Part shown: one piece after another, positions 30,601 through 45,600 of the stretch
Numbering within the stretch: position 1 is the stretch's first letter
Layout of the letters: each line of letters opens with the position of its first letter
Source: Helicoverpa zea
Taxonomy: Eukaryota > Arthropoda > Insecta > Lepidoptera > Noctuidae
Direction of reading: 5' to 3'
Assembly (NCBI RefSeq): GCF_022581195.2
Contig: NC_061473.1
Span: forward strand, 7,564,001 to 7,628,000
DNA length: 64,000 nucleotides
Made by a program: the position numbers and the translations under genes
Notes under the pieces: model-generated
Told to the model about the DNA's origin: nothing
The model's database searches: none
Seen by the model: only the letters and a program-made list of their open reading frames with translations

Positions 30601-33600
30601 TACCTACATCTTTTATATTTGCTTGTTTTTTCCCTTTCTAATTATTATAACGGTTTTCCTTTTCTTCACTTTTGTTAACAAGGCATGTCATAATTATGAA
30701 TAAAATATAATAATACTGCATTAACCACAATTTGATGTGACGCATCTGTTCTATACATGTCTATTTATCATTACCATAATAAATACTTAATACACATGGC
30801 CTTTTTAAAGGACAGGACTAATTTAAAAAATAAATAGTAACTTCTGTACTTTATAATAGAGTCGAGGCTCTAACAGCTGCACGGTCCGATTTAACAAGGT
30901 GAAGCTAGTTCCATACTTTGTTATGCAAAATCTTTACTAGTTGGGTCCATTGTCACCGACAGCATAAACATCAGTTTTTCGGAAAACAACTGTTTACTTT
31001 GTCTGTGAATTTGGGCTTTTTCAATCAGCTAAGTTCTGTCTGAGACATTTTTGTGGCGATTTGTCATTTTTTCTATACAAAAACTGTCAAAACGACAAAA
31101 ATATTGTTTGCAAAAAAAGTTATCTGGCGATTGAAAAATCTACCCCTAGAATTAAAACGATTAAATAAATAAAAATAAACTATGCAAAAACTGTAAGGTA
31201 AAAACTGGCTGAACATAGATAGATGATGCACTTTATGAAAAAACTTACGGCTACTTTATGAATGTGTGAGTGAGGCTGTCGAATAATCTCTGCTTTGATA
31301 TTATTATAATCGCGGGCGATTTGTTCAGTTGTGCCTGTTTTTATATGTTTAATACGAATACTATACTGGAAATTGTATGACATTGATTCTCTCTGACTAA
31401 AGGCTGTTCCCTATATTTTATATATCTGTTGATTTCCTTACTAGAGATATTATTTTGACATTAGCCCCTGAAAAAAATAATGTCAAATACTTCTAATGAG
31501 CAAAACCACAGACAGACAAAATATTCGGAACCGCCATGCTGGAACTGTAAGAGGCATATTTTTTTTAGGGAATTGAAGAGTGTTTATGGAGCTTCTTATC
31601 AGTTCTCCATGAGACCCACTTCTTGGAACCGTTCAACTAGCTTGACGTTTCAAAAGAGCTCCTATAGCTACCTATTTGATATAAAAAAATGAGTTTGTGG
31701 ATTTTAGCAAGAACTCAAATTCATAATAGTTAACAAGTTTTTATGGTGATCATTCCTTTTGTCTTTTTAGAATATTAAAACAATTTTTCATAAAATAAAA
31801 AGAAACCAATGTGTTACAATTTCTAGTAAAGTATGTATCTGTGACTAACAAACTAACTGCCCCTTTGAGTTCTGTTTGAAAACTTAAATATTTTAAGCTT
31901 GTAGAACTTGAAAAGAGTTTGTACTCAATTTTATATAGCACCAACCGTACGTAGAACATAGAAGATGTACCTCCTTTTTAAGTTGTTAAACTTTTAACTA
32001 CTCATAAATCAATAGCGTTGAAAAGTAAATAATTGAGTACAAGCTACAACTTGATTTGATATTGTTTAAATTAACATTGTGCTAACCTGTAATTTGAGTT
32101 TATTTGCCAATAATTTTGAACCTGACAACACTGAAAATATTTTTGTAACTATTTACAGTGTTGCTATCCAAGAAATATATAATACGTAACATTTAGACAA
32201 TTGTTGAACGTAATTGCAAGTAAACTATTGTAAATGGCGGACAACTGAACTTGTTGCCCGCAAACAACGAACAATGCATTTTATAATCATTCATGATTTA
32301 CGATGAGTTGCTCCATTTAACTATAACGATAACCGAACCATTTTCAGTTGTGAAATCGCTGATTTGACCAATGGCCGGTAGTTTCAGTTGGTAGTTAAAT
32401 GGTGCAATTCACCCTTAAATCCAAAAATACATTGTTCAAGAAAACACATTGTTCTTTCTTTTTTTCAAACGAATTTGTGCCTATTACAAACACAATTTGC
32501 ATTGTTCGATGCTGTAAAATAGAAATAGTTAGCAAGCCCAATGCTTACTCTGTGAAAAGAGGCCGTATATTAAAAAAAAAAAACTGTTGCAATTGAACTA
32601 ATATTAAAAAAAAAAAAAACTGTTCTGCCAAGAGGACAAAGAACAGTACTTGCTCGTTTTGCTTTTTCCGTTACGTACCTACCTATTTGTTGATAATTAA
32701 TCTTTTTTTTTTAATAAGTATTGAAATGCAAGCGTGGTGATTAAGGGTCTCACCACATTTATCGATGCGGAATCGGCTTAAGCCGAGAACGTATCACCAA
32801 ACTAATCGCCGATCCGCTATACAAACGGTTCGTTGTTTGCTTGGCCGTCGTTCCGACGCGTCGTCCGAGCCCAGCCGATGCTAATGGTTACACCAATATT
32901 AATAACTAGTAATTAGTCACACTAATATTACGTGGACAAAAAGGCTTATTTGGCAGGTGTTAAGCAATTCCGTTTCAACAAATGTGGGTAGACCTTAACG
33001 CTTTTTCCTTGTCTGTTGTGAAGAGGTTTGTACCTCCTTGTTGTGGGAAAATAAAACGTCTGATAATGATGGGCACGTACTTATTTCTAGAAACAAGTGT
33101 TTTGGAAAAGTTTAAATGGAAATATGAAAGTCGTGTAGAACACAATTATTAAGATAAGTACGAGTAAAATATGTCATGAACAAAATATATTAATTCGTCT
33201 TGATTTTATTCCTAATTCAAACAATCTTTTAGAAGAAAAACGAAGAAATAGGTGATCGAGTTTTACTACCATGCCTTGAAATTCAATTAATAATTCGGTT
33301 GCACGGTTTTTTTTTTCGAAAATTACCTGTAGAATTAGATCGTAGTTATCATGTAGGTATTGTATATCTAGCTAGCTGTACATATAGCTATACAGAGACA
33401 GTATGGTAGTGGAGACCTAAAACAAAATTCTTAACATATTTTGTGGTTAACATTTGCACAACACCTTCTCACATGTAGTACCTAAACGCCATATTGAAAT
33501 TAAATACGCGGGAAAATATATCTGTCAATATATTTGACATTTGTTTTTTACAACAGAAATTGAAAAGCTTTTGTGTTCATAATTAAAAAAAAAAATAATT

Positions 33601-36600
33601 GTAGTTATTACAACCTTCACATGAATACAAAACACAGTTGATCACTTACTTCTGTTCCAATATTCTATCTAAGTATCAATAGATTTGCTTATTAGGAATT
33701 GGATTCCTATGTAAGCAAATCCACGCATAGATAATTGAGAACTGCCGTTAGTAGGTATAGTATTTAGATGAGTATGAATGTATGAACAAGGACAATATTT
33801 ATGATGAATGGAATACACATTGATGAATTGAATCACTGTGTTATGAAATAAAGCCCCGTATGTTGTTGAATCATGTGGTTAAGGAAGGATATTATTGTTT
33901 TACCGGGGTTGGAAACACCAGTCATATGAAAACAGGAAAATGCACATAATAATAATAATATTGTGAATGTTTAACCTAGTTTTCTTTTATAATTTCCTTA
34001 TTAGTCATTCAAACTAGCATGGGATTTTCTTGGATTTATGTTTCCCGTATTTAAGTATGGATAGGAGAAAACATTACCGACCGTTTAGCTAGCATCTATT
34101 GCTTCACATGATAAAATGTAATCATCCGGCAAGTTATTGCTAAATCCCTTAAGAAAACTGTTAGAGCGTATCATTATTATTTTGTAGCAATCGCCCAAGA
34201 TTTCTAGTTGCGTTATGTTGGTACCAATTGTAAGTTTCCACAAAAAACCGACGTTAGTAAGAAAAATAATATGATATACACTTTTATAAGATTAGTAGAA
34301 CAAAAGACATGTATGTAATTGTAAGGTAATAATTATACAATGTGAGATAGGTACATAACAGTAATTGTGCTTGCAAGATATTTTTTTGTCATGTACCAAC
34401 CAAAAATGAATTTCACTACTTGTATAGGATCACCATTTTATCACCGACCTAGTTCATTCTAAGCTAATTCTCTCAATTAGTAAAATAAAAAAGATGTATG
34501 TAACTATTAATTTCATTTAGCATTTATCTGTCAAGGTTTTTGTATAAGGTTTTGACAGCTTTTGTATAGAAAATAGTATGTCAAACCGCTGTACTTATTC
34601 CTCAGATAAATCGGCCCTTAGGATTTTATTACCGGAATTGTAAATCACATTAGTAAACCAGTTATTGGAATAGTATTCAGCTTTCAGGGAGTAAGGGTTT
34701 AATTCATTGCACTGAGCCTAAAGGCGAGATTCTACCGGTGTGCGGCACGCAAATGTTTCTTTTAGACTACTCGCTTTAGCATTTAACAAATTGTATGTGA
34801 ACATTTCTAAAATATCTGCAAAGTTACAACCTTTGTGTGCGAACTATTTTGGTGGAATCCCAGCTTAAGGGTTACTTATAAAAAACTCTCACGGTTTAAA
34901 TCTGAACTAAAAAATATTTTTAGCTGTCTTCTCAAAATGTCTCAATTTTTTGTAAGACTACTTTAGGTTGAATAGTTCATTTAAATCGTGTGGGTTTTTT
35001 AACCCTTCGAAAGAGCAAAGCACATTTATTTAATAATAAAAAATATAGCGCTATCAGAAAATAGGTACTTGTTTGAATAAACTACGAAGACGTAATGTAA
35101 TTTTACTACACTGTAAATGTACATATACTAAGATAAGAAATTATTATATTTAGCTCCATAAAGATTTTTATACGAGTATATGCTGGGAATTTTGAATTGT
35201 ATACAACTACAGATTTTATGAATTATTTTTAGAGATATTTAACAATAAAAAATATGTTTTTTTTGTATATACTGTACAGTAGGTGACGGTGCGACTGGCG
35301 GGCGGATAAAACAAAATCATTCATAACACATAGTTACAATGGATTGGACAGAATTTCACAGAATTAAATATTTCCAGTCGATCAGCCTCGGTCTCTTCCG
35401 CTCCGATTACCTGATGCACAACGAGGACAGTAACAGTATCAAGCAAGTGGAGTTTAACACGGTGGCCTCAAGCTTTGGAGCCATGACGTCGTATCTGCCA
35501 ACAATGTCTCGGTACCGACACCGCTGCGGCGAGGATCTGATACCTTAGATCACTAACAACCTACAAAATTACTATTCCAAAGTTCTGTGGCACATCTAGG
35601 TATCAGTCCCCACCGTTCAGCAGAACATCTCTCATGTGGCTGCTATCCTTCCGATCTATGCACGCTGCATCTTCTATCCTTCGGTTTACTCCGTAGTGCT
35701 TCGGTTTACTTCGTACTCTTCCGTTGTTTGTTGCACTGTATTACGCTTTGCTTCACTGTGGTGGTTTCAGGCATGGTATTTAGACTTCGCTTCCTAGTTA
35801 AGATGTTGTATTATGCTGTTCAATATTCCAGATGTAATATCGTATCATTAGCACTAGGTAAGCAGTTTTTTTTTAGTTTTTATGTCACCATTTCACGCAT
35901 GTATTTGAATTGTAAGATTTTGGTTGCTTTGCCGTGGCACGTTCGCTTGAGAGATGTTACCTGTCCACGCCTGCATTGTCGGTCAGTTCCGTTTATTTTC
36001 CAAATTTGGTACGGAAAATTGAGAACGGTGTTTATGTTACAAATGTTTTAATGTGTATTTCTGTCCAATCTTTGCTGGGTATGGCCTAGGGTACACATCT
36101 TTCAAAAAGTGATTTGACGCTTGTGTTTTCATTCATACACAATTGCACATACTTTACATGTTGTATCAAGAATCTTCAAGGTCTCATCATGTGCTTTATT
36201 TATTTCGATGTCTAAGACAATGGAACCATTGAGAAGCTGATTTGTGAAACATATTTTGTTCATTGTCATCAGTGTCACGCTTAGCTTTACTTGATGTTGC
36301 AAGAATCATGTTTGCAGTTGACATGGCGACGTTGGGAGCCAAATTCACTAAGTATTACGCTACATAAAAATAACGGACAGCTTATAAAGGATCAGATTTT
36401 CAAAAAATAGATTATTTCGTTTTGATATGTCGATAAAATTGTAAACATTTCAAGTCAGCCATGCTTTAATGTCAAAGTGCATTGGGAGCCCAAGTTTCGC
36501 CATAAATTATAGAGAATCATCGTTCATACGTAACAAACAAAGACTATGTCAAATAGTAGGTAGAGATAAGGAGTTTATAATGGTTTTTATCATGTTAACT

Positions 36601-39600
36601 GATAATAATTACTCGTAGATATTAATAGTGGTGTCTAATGAGCGTTTGAAATTGCTTCGTCATCGTATCATTGACAACAAGTTTTTCATAGGACTCCAGA
36701 GTTTTGAAACTTGCAGACCTTCCAAAATGTTTATACCATAGGTCTATAGACCGTTAGATATTATGAAGAATGTATGTAGATGAGATTTACTGAAATTTGG
36801 ATTGCAGTCTAGATAGTAAATAATTAAAACGTGTTGAAGATTTATTTACATATGAATGAATCTGGATGAAAATGAACTAAGGCACCTAGTATTTGTATAA
36901 TATAAATGGAACTACTTAAAATGAAACAAAAATAACATTTCGTCATATTCTTCAAAGAATTTTTTCTAGTCACAATCATGAAATGCAGTTTTGATTAACA
37001 TGAAACAAGGAATAAATGATAACATAAAAAAAATTCAGATGTTGGTAGTTTAATTATTTTACGATTTTTTTGTCATATTCAATGTTACTTATTTTATTTT
37101 ATTTTAGTCATATTTGCAATTTCCTTTAGTCGGTAACAAATACTCGTCCTTCCCTTAGGGTTATTTTTTTTTAATTTGAAGTGAAATAGTTTAAAACAAT
37201 TGCAAGTAGTTATACTTCGGCCGTTCAGAGAATGCGTTCCTGACACCTATCAGTTAGTCACGACTAGTGATGGGCACAACATAACACTGAGTTCGTTACC
37301 GTTCCTTCAAAATGAACCGCCGCATTATTTTAAGATTATTTTCGTTTTAAATTGGCGGAATCATTTGTTTTATATTTTAGTTATTTAAGTGGAAACCAAA
37401 AAAAGGTAATATTCATATAATAAAATTGTTTTATTTATTCTTTGTTACAAGTACATTGAATTGAATGTGCGAACAGAATATTAATCAGACTCCGATTTGC
37501 TTGAGGAGGTGGTGTCTTCATCATCATCTTCGCCTACATGTATAATTATATTATTATCAATAACAGAATCAATCCTGATATCTCGGTCTAACAAAAGCCG
37601 GGTAATCAAATAAAAACAGATCGAAAACACTTGAAAAACGTGGTCTATGCGCACGAAACGACAACGGACGACTGTTTTAGCGTCACAAAATGGCGGCCCA
37701 TAACGCCATTTGGGGTTACCATTTTTAATCTAAGTATAAAAATGCGGTTTGGTCATAGTTTTATTTTTATATTTCATAAAAGTTATAATTAAGTCTTATA
37801 GTCCATTATTTTCCAATTCTTAAAAAGAAAATCAAAACGTATTATTTTATATTATAACTGTATAAGAACAGATTACGATACTTGCCTGTTATTTTTAGCA
37901 CAGCACTACAAAATATAAACCGCTGACATAACCTTGTAATAGCGCAGTATAGATTTAGAAAAATATTGTTTACCAAGTTATTTGACACTCAGTTTGGCAC
38001 AAAATTATAACATTAATTGATTATTGATATAATAATGTTGTTTTAATGCTCCTCAATTGTTAAAACGGTAAACAACCAGCAAAAATATTTTTATCGTAAC
38101 TGCAACGCCATTGCAAAGTTACGTCGTCAGTTCAATCGCGACGTGTCAGGAACGCATTCTCTGAATGGCCGAACTATACCTATCGAATAATAATATTGTT
38201 TGGAATATAAAGTGGAATAACCTCTACAACGTGATTTACTCAAACTACAGGCTGAATAATTAAAAATATTTTTAAAAAAAACATTCAAGTGTCTTTGATC
38301 GATTAATAATAGAGTCATTTTATCTAGAAAAGATGGAGGGAGAGGGTTAATTGAAATAAGCTATCTTCACAAACGACAAATTATAAATCTTAAGCAATTC
38401 TTCAGACGGAAACAAAACAATAGTACATTACACAAAGCTATAAGCGATTTAGATGAACAATACACACCACTAAATTTAAGCAACGACGATAACATAGAAA
38501 CAGAAAATAAAACACAACATATAGAAGACATACACAGAAAATGGAAGCAAAAAGAACTACACGGTAGGCACCCGAACGATCTACATCAGATATTCATAGA
38601 TAAAGATGCTTCTAATAAATGGTTAGAATTAAGTGGATTGTTCCCAGAAACCGAGGGATTTATGCTGGCGATACAAGATCAGGTTATCAATACGAAAAAC
38701 TATAGGAAATATATAATCAGAGACAGCACGATGAGAAACGACCTATGCAGAAAATGTCACAGTAAGCCGGAGACCATTCAACATATCACAGGAGCATGTA
38801 GCACACTTACACAAAACGATTACACACAGAGACACAACCAACTCGTCAATATCATACACCAAAAACTAGCAGACAAACACAAACTCACGCAAGAACCATA
38901 CGCACCATATTATAAATATTCACCAAAATCGGTTTTAGAGAATCAGCGATATAAGATGTACTACGACCGCACTATCATCACAGATCATACTATATACAAT
39001 AATAGACCCGATATAACACTTATAGATAAGCAAAGTAAACACACATACATAATAGATATAGCAGTACCAAATACAAACAACATACAATAAACGATTACAG
39101 AGAAGATCAGGAAATACACAGAACTACAAGAAGAAATAACTAGAGTCTGGAAAATGAACCGCGTGACAATAGTCCCAATAGTTATTTCAACTACAGGCGT
39201 CATCCCAAAACAAATATTCAATAGCCTGAATGCCCTCAATCTATCTAAATTCACTTACCTCACATTACAAAAAGCAGCTATATTAAACACATGTCGTATA
39301 GTAAGAAAATTTCTACAGCTAGACCTAGACAATAATTTCAGTGCAGTACCAAATTCTTCTTCCCAAATTATCACATCAATAAATTAGTATCTCACTTTGG
39401 CTTAGGCCCGTAAGATACTACAAATACCAGGTTTCGATAAACCTGAGCAAATTAAATTTGAAAACCATAATAAATTAATCGTTTATAATCACTAGAAAAA
39501 CATGTTTTTTTTTATCAAGACTTTTCTAATAAGTCTATATACAGCCATGATATGTTTCAATATGAAGTTGCTGTTCATATCTTCCGGCTTCAGTATCAGA

Positions 39601-42600
39601 TCAGTTCAGCAATACGATCCTTTGAAGATGGTTAAATAACATTAAACATTACAGCCTTACTTATAAACGTGAATTAAATAATAAGTAATACTTAAAGACT
39701 GTTTAAGAAAATTCTTACTTATAAGCATTGGTTAATCATGTCTTAATTAACATTTAATCACTACTTAATGCTTAAGTAGTAATTAGTTAAAATGATGCTT
39801 AGAAGATGATTAGAGATTTTTATAAGTAAGACTGATAGTTAATTGCATACGGGTCGACCTAATAAAACGGGCTAAAAGGGTGCAATTTTTCCACAATGTT
39901 GAATGTAGATGAAGCTAATTCTTTCAATCTTTAGCTTTGTACTTTATGTGAAAACCGCCACAAAACGTGGACATTTCTTTCCTTTCATTCTTATCATAAC
40001 CAAAACATACAGTTTTTCAGATCATTCATTTCAAAGCAGTTTCAATTCATAGCTTGCGAGCCTAGAACTATCACATGTACGGTAGACTGCATATCAGTGG
40101 TAACTGTCATGCACCTTAACTCAATAGTAATAAGTACGATATTCCTATAAACCTGTTACCACTGACCTGAAGTTGACTGTACTTGAATGTATAAACCCAT
40201 AATTAATTTAAATATTTATTAGCTTGTATGTATTGTATTGTACCTACTTATATGTAGCTGTATTTTATGGGACTTAATTTTTCAACGTTTGTCATCATTA
40301 CTTGTGAAATATTAAGACGGATTGCCAACTGTAAAATTCCTATACCTATATAAGATACAGCAAAAAAAACACGAGTTCTATAGTTGGTAATTTTGTCTGA
40401 ATTTTCGCACAGTCATCGTAATATGTAAGAACTGTACTCTTGACTATACTATGCTTGTAATATGTAGTAAGTGCTTTTCTTAAGGTATGTTTTTAAGTCT
40501 TCCTGCCGACCGCACATGCCGCGTCTGCATGAAGCTGGCCGCAGCTGCACTACTGGTTTATATGTATTTACATGGAACAGTTGCAGTCGGCGGCAAGAAT
40601 TGAAAACGTACCTTTAGGGCGGTCCACTCACGCGGAAATTGATCGTGTGAGTGAACGGCCTTGCATGAGTTTGACGTGAACGAAATAATAATCTGACCGT
40701 TTTTTGGTGCAGTTGAAAATGCTATTTTCCCTAGAAAAATAACAGCTGCGCAAAAAAATCGGTACCACTATGATTTGCTTTTCGCTCACACCATGTGTAT
40801 GTATTTTCTTGTACATGTATGTAGCTACTTTTTTTACTAGTCCGTGTATGTAGCATGACTTTTAGTTTTATGACTAGATTTCATCATATTACAAACAGGT
40901 GTGACTTGACGTAACTGCTTTGATGACGTCATATGTTCGGTAGCTGATGAATGATGAAAATTTCTAAAATTTTAAATAAATAAATATGGAAATATGGAAT
41001 ATAGATAAATGATGGAAAGATCTAGAAAGAAAATGAGATCCGATCTTTGTTTTTTTTTTGTGGATCGGTATCATAGACATGGTTTGGGAAAACTATAAAT
41101 AAATTAATACAAGATTTGTCTTTAACTCTGTTAAAATAAAAACCATTTAAAATTGCTTTGGTCTATGGTACCGTCTTCGTTCGTTGGCTCCTTTTATTTC
41201 AATATAAAATTATTGAATTACTCTTTCGAACTTTATTTTTGAAGCTGTTAAATTTTTTTTCCAAAACTTTCTAACGAAACACCAACAATGACGTCATCGA
41301 GCAGTTTTCTCTTTTAGAACGGAGACTGACGTATGTTTTAAATTTTCAGTTACATCCTGCGACAGCTGGGACACCCCGATTTGATCAAAAATGTAAGCTT
41401 AACTTATGTATACGTATTACCAGTTTTATAATATAACTCCTTTAAAATACACCATAACTACGTTTTTCTTTGATTTTGGTAAATGCTTTTTGATTTTGGT
41501 CTATATATTCAGATAAATTATGGAATCAGGCATCACTTTTTACAGGTTTCCGCAAAACCCCATGATATTTAATGTTATGAAAAATATGTACCTAGCGTTA
41601 ATTCCGCGAGAATTATAAATCGAGGCTGGGACGTTGTGTTACTTTCATACATACTTAATAATATGCAAATTTTCAGATGCCAGAAAACAAAGCGCTATCG
41701 GGCCTATGTTCCGGGATCACAGATGCTTACGACCTGTTCGGCGTGCCGAATGCAGTCATCCTGTTTGTGGTCGAAGAAGTATCTTACAACATCTGCGATC
41801 AAAGATTCCATGAATTTGAAATTGCTGAGAAACGGCCCGATATTATGGTAAGTTCATTTTTTATGTTATCTAACCGACTTCAAAAAAAGGAGGTTTTCAG
41901 TTTGACCTGTATGTAGGTGTTTCTGTGCGTGATTATCTCGCGTTTGGCTGGACCTTTGATGCGGTTTGCAGCATAGTATTTGTCAGAAGGTTTTAAGTAG
42001 ATAATTGAAGCCGGTTTTTTTTTGAAGATCCATTCATTTATTTCAATTTTCTCTTGTTATTTTTCAGATTCACAGAAAAACACTGAACGAGATTTATGAA
42101 GAGACCACTTTGAATGACAAGAAGCAGCTTATTCTGTTAGTATACTTATATATAACATTTTGCAATTACCCATCTTCCTAGAATAACTAAGTAATTCAAC
42201 CGTGTTAAAAGTGGCTATATCCGTCTACAATTACTTACCACCTATCTATTTGCCGATCATATTAATCGGTGTAGCCGTTTTAGCGCTTTTTATCACAGAG
42301 TTACTGAAAGTAAACCACTTTTTGCGCTTTTCATTTTAATCCAGTTTGGTACTTGACCATTATATTTTTTCTTTCTCCCACAACGACTAGAAATTGTCTC
42401 CTTATAATTTCAAGTATTTTATTTCAACGTCGTGGTGGCCTAGTGCGCAAAGAACCAACCTCTCAAGTATGAGGGCGCGGGTTCGATTCCAGGTCAGGCA
42501 AGTACCAATGCAACTTTTCTAAGTTTGTATGTACTTTCTAAGTATAACTTAGACACCAATGACTGTGTTTCGGATGGCAAAACTGTAGGTCTCGGCTGTC

Positions 42601-45600
42601 ATTGAACATCCATGACAGTCGTTACGGGTAGTCAGAAGCCAGTAAGTCTGACACCAGTCTAACCAAGGGGTATTGGGTTGCCCGGGTAACTGGGTTGAGG
42701 AGGTCAGATAGGCAGTCGCTCCTTGTAAAGCACTGGTACTCAGCTGCATCCGGTTAGACTGGAAGCCGACCCCAACATAGTTGGGAAAGAGGCTCGGAGG
42801 AGGATGATGGAATTTCAAGTAATTTATTTAGTTTTGTTTGTTAACTGTTATGTTTCACACAGGGATGGCCGTGCAGTTGCGGTGGCGTATTACCGCTCAG
42901 GGTACGAGCCTGCACAATATCCTTCGCAAAGGGAGTGGGACGCCAGGCTCCGTGTCGAGAGATCCACGTAAGTATCATTATAACTAAGGGGCCGTTCAAA
43001 TATTACGTAAGCAGATTTATTACAATTATTTACCCCCCCCCCCATCCCCCTTGTCAGCAAAAGTAAGCAAAGCTTTTACCCCCTCCCCCCATGCTTACGT
43101 AAACATTTTTCAATAAAAAATGTATTTGTTTTATAATATATTTATAATGTTATAGTATCCGAAAAAAACAATACACTGACACTGACAGAATCAATTTAGA
43201 CAAGTGAACAGCCGCGGTAATTCCCCGAATCGATTCTAAAGCGAGTGCCTAAACGTATGTGTGTATTTGCAGGAATCCCCAAAAATGCGTTTCGTTTTCA
43301 AGCATAAACAATGTGAGGGTTGCCATTCGTGTAAAAAAGTAAATAACTATCGATGACGTAATCATCATCTGGCCTCCCTACCCCCCATTACATCCAAAAT
43401 AAGCAAAACGAAGACCCTCCCACCCTCCTATAGTACTTACGTAACGTAATACTTGAACGGCCCGTAACTAGCTTCCGCCCACGGCTTCGCCCGTGTGGTG
43501 TGTTGATAAACAGTACCCCTATGTGTTAGTCTAGCTAGGGTATCACCTATCTACAATTACCAAATTTCAACCAAATCGGTCTAGCCGTTGTTGCGTGAAC
43601 GAATGACAAACATACATCCATATATTCTCACAAACTTTCACATTTATAATATTAGTAGGATAGGTATTTTTATTAGGATTTCATTTTCTTTTTTTCCTCA
43701 AATTCAATATTTACATTTAGTTGTACTCACAATGCAGTTTATATTTATATGTATTCCATTTGAAATTATTGCCTGCATTCTATTATAATAGTACTATGTA
43801 TTAACTTTATAATATGGAGCTCGACAGTCTGTATGTATTATTTTTTTATAACTTTGTTTCCTAAATAAACAAAGAAAAATATATATTACATGCAACATTT
43901 TTTTCAGAGCCATAAAATGCCCGTCGATCCAGTACCAGTTAGCCGGTACCAAGAAGGTGCAACAAGCGTTAGCGGCGCCGGGCGTCTTGGAACAATTCAT
44001 GGGCGCCGGAGCGACCACCAACAGAGTCAGAGATATATTCACTGGACTCTACTCGCTGGACTTCGACGAGAGTGGGGAGAGAGCCGTCGAAATGGGCCTT
44101 AAGGATGCCGAAAAGTAAGTTAACCGACTTTTAAAAGGAGACACTTAGGATCCGTTCAGACAGACCGGCTCGGAGAGGAGAGCAAATTCTTAATACGTTG
44201 AAAATCGAGTACTTAGTATTTGTAGTACGCCGTGGCCATAATCGGGCGTGGACGCCATTAATGTGTATGTTGTCGTCAGGTTCGTGCTGAAGCCGCAGCG
44301 CGAGGGCGGCGGACACAACGTGTACGGCGCCGACGTGCGCGACGCGCTGCTGCGCATGCGCCACTCCCGCGAGCGAGCCGCATACATACTCATGGAGAGG
44401 ATCGTGCCGCCACTGGTTAGTACACACCGCATACATATACAACGTGTACCACTCCCGCGAGCGAGCCGCATACATACTCATGGAGAGGATCGTGCCGCCA
44501 CTGGTTAGTACACACCGCATACATATACAACGTGTACCACTCCCGCGAGCGAGCCGCATACATACTCATGGAGAGGATCGTGCCGCCACTGGTTAGTACA
44601 CACCGCATACATATACAACGTGTACCACTCCCGCGAGCGAGCCGCATACATACTCATGGAGAGGATCGTGCCGCCACTGGTTAGTACACACCGCATACAT
44701 TTACAACGTGTACCACTCCCGCGAGCGAGCCGCATACATACTCATGGAGAGGATCGTGCCGCCACTGGTTAGTACACACCGCATACATATACAACGTGTA
44801 CCACACCCGCGAGCGAGCCGCATACAAACTCATGGAGAGGATCGTGCCGCCACTGGTTAGTACACACCGCATACATATACAACGTGTACCACTCCCGCGA
44901 GCGAGCCGCATACATACTCATGGAGAGGATCGTGCCGCCACTGGTTAGTACACACCGCATACATATACAACGTGTACCACTCCCGCGAGCGAGCCGCATA
45001 CATACTCATGGAGAGGATCGTGCCGCCACTGGTTAGTACACACCGCATACATATACAACGTGTACCACTCCCGCGAGCGAGCCGCATACATACTCATGGA
45101 GAGGATCGTGCCGCCACTGGTTAGTACACACCGCATACATATACAACGTGTACCACTCCCGCGCGCGAGCCGCATACATACTCATGGAGAGGATCGTGCC
45201 GCCACTGGTTAGTACACACCGCATACATATACAACGTGTACCACTCCCGCGAGCGAGCCGCATACATACTCATGGAGAGGATCGTGCCGCCACTGGTTAG
45301 TACACACCGCATACATATACAACGTGTACCACTCCCGCGAGCGAGCCGCATACATACTCATGGAGAGGATCGTGCCGCCACTGGTTAGTACACACCGCAT
45401 ACATATACAACGTGTACCACTCCCGCGAGCGAGCCGCATACATACTCATGGAGAGGATCGTGCCGCCACTGGTTAGTACACACCGCATACATATACAACG
45501 TGTACCACTCCCGCGAGCGAGCCGCATACATACTCATGGAGAGGATCGTGCCGCCACTGGTTAGTACACACCGCATACATATACAACGTGTACCACTCCC

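Larger units (their letters stand above)
30117..35377. other. Intron between exons 4a and 4b of GSS
   Basis: There is no gene on either strand. It contains small foldback elements at 31402-31535 and 33651-33748, a TIR repeat at 32301-32416, and less certain repeat-like pieces near 31008-31150 (ctttttcaatcagctaag...gattgaaaaatctaccc) and 34730-34862 (gcgagattctaccggtgtgc...ttttggtggaatccc). The remainder is AT-rich and unassigned. Confidence 0.5.

Noticed and set aside
35587..36051. 154-codon plus-strand frame after exon 4b
   Set aside because: It is a hydrophobic, Cys-rich composition with no domain, lies within GSS intron 4 and has no promoter or splice evidence. It is most likely a chance frame.
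42427..42500. tRNA gene at the SINE head
   Set aside because: A and B boxes are present but the sequence cannot form a full cloverleaf with paired acceptor ends, and it continues into a repeated SINE body.
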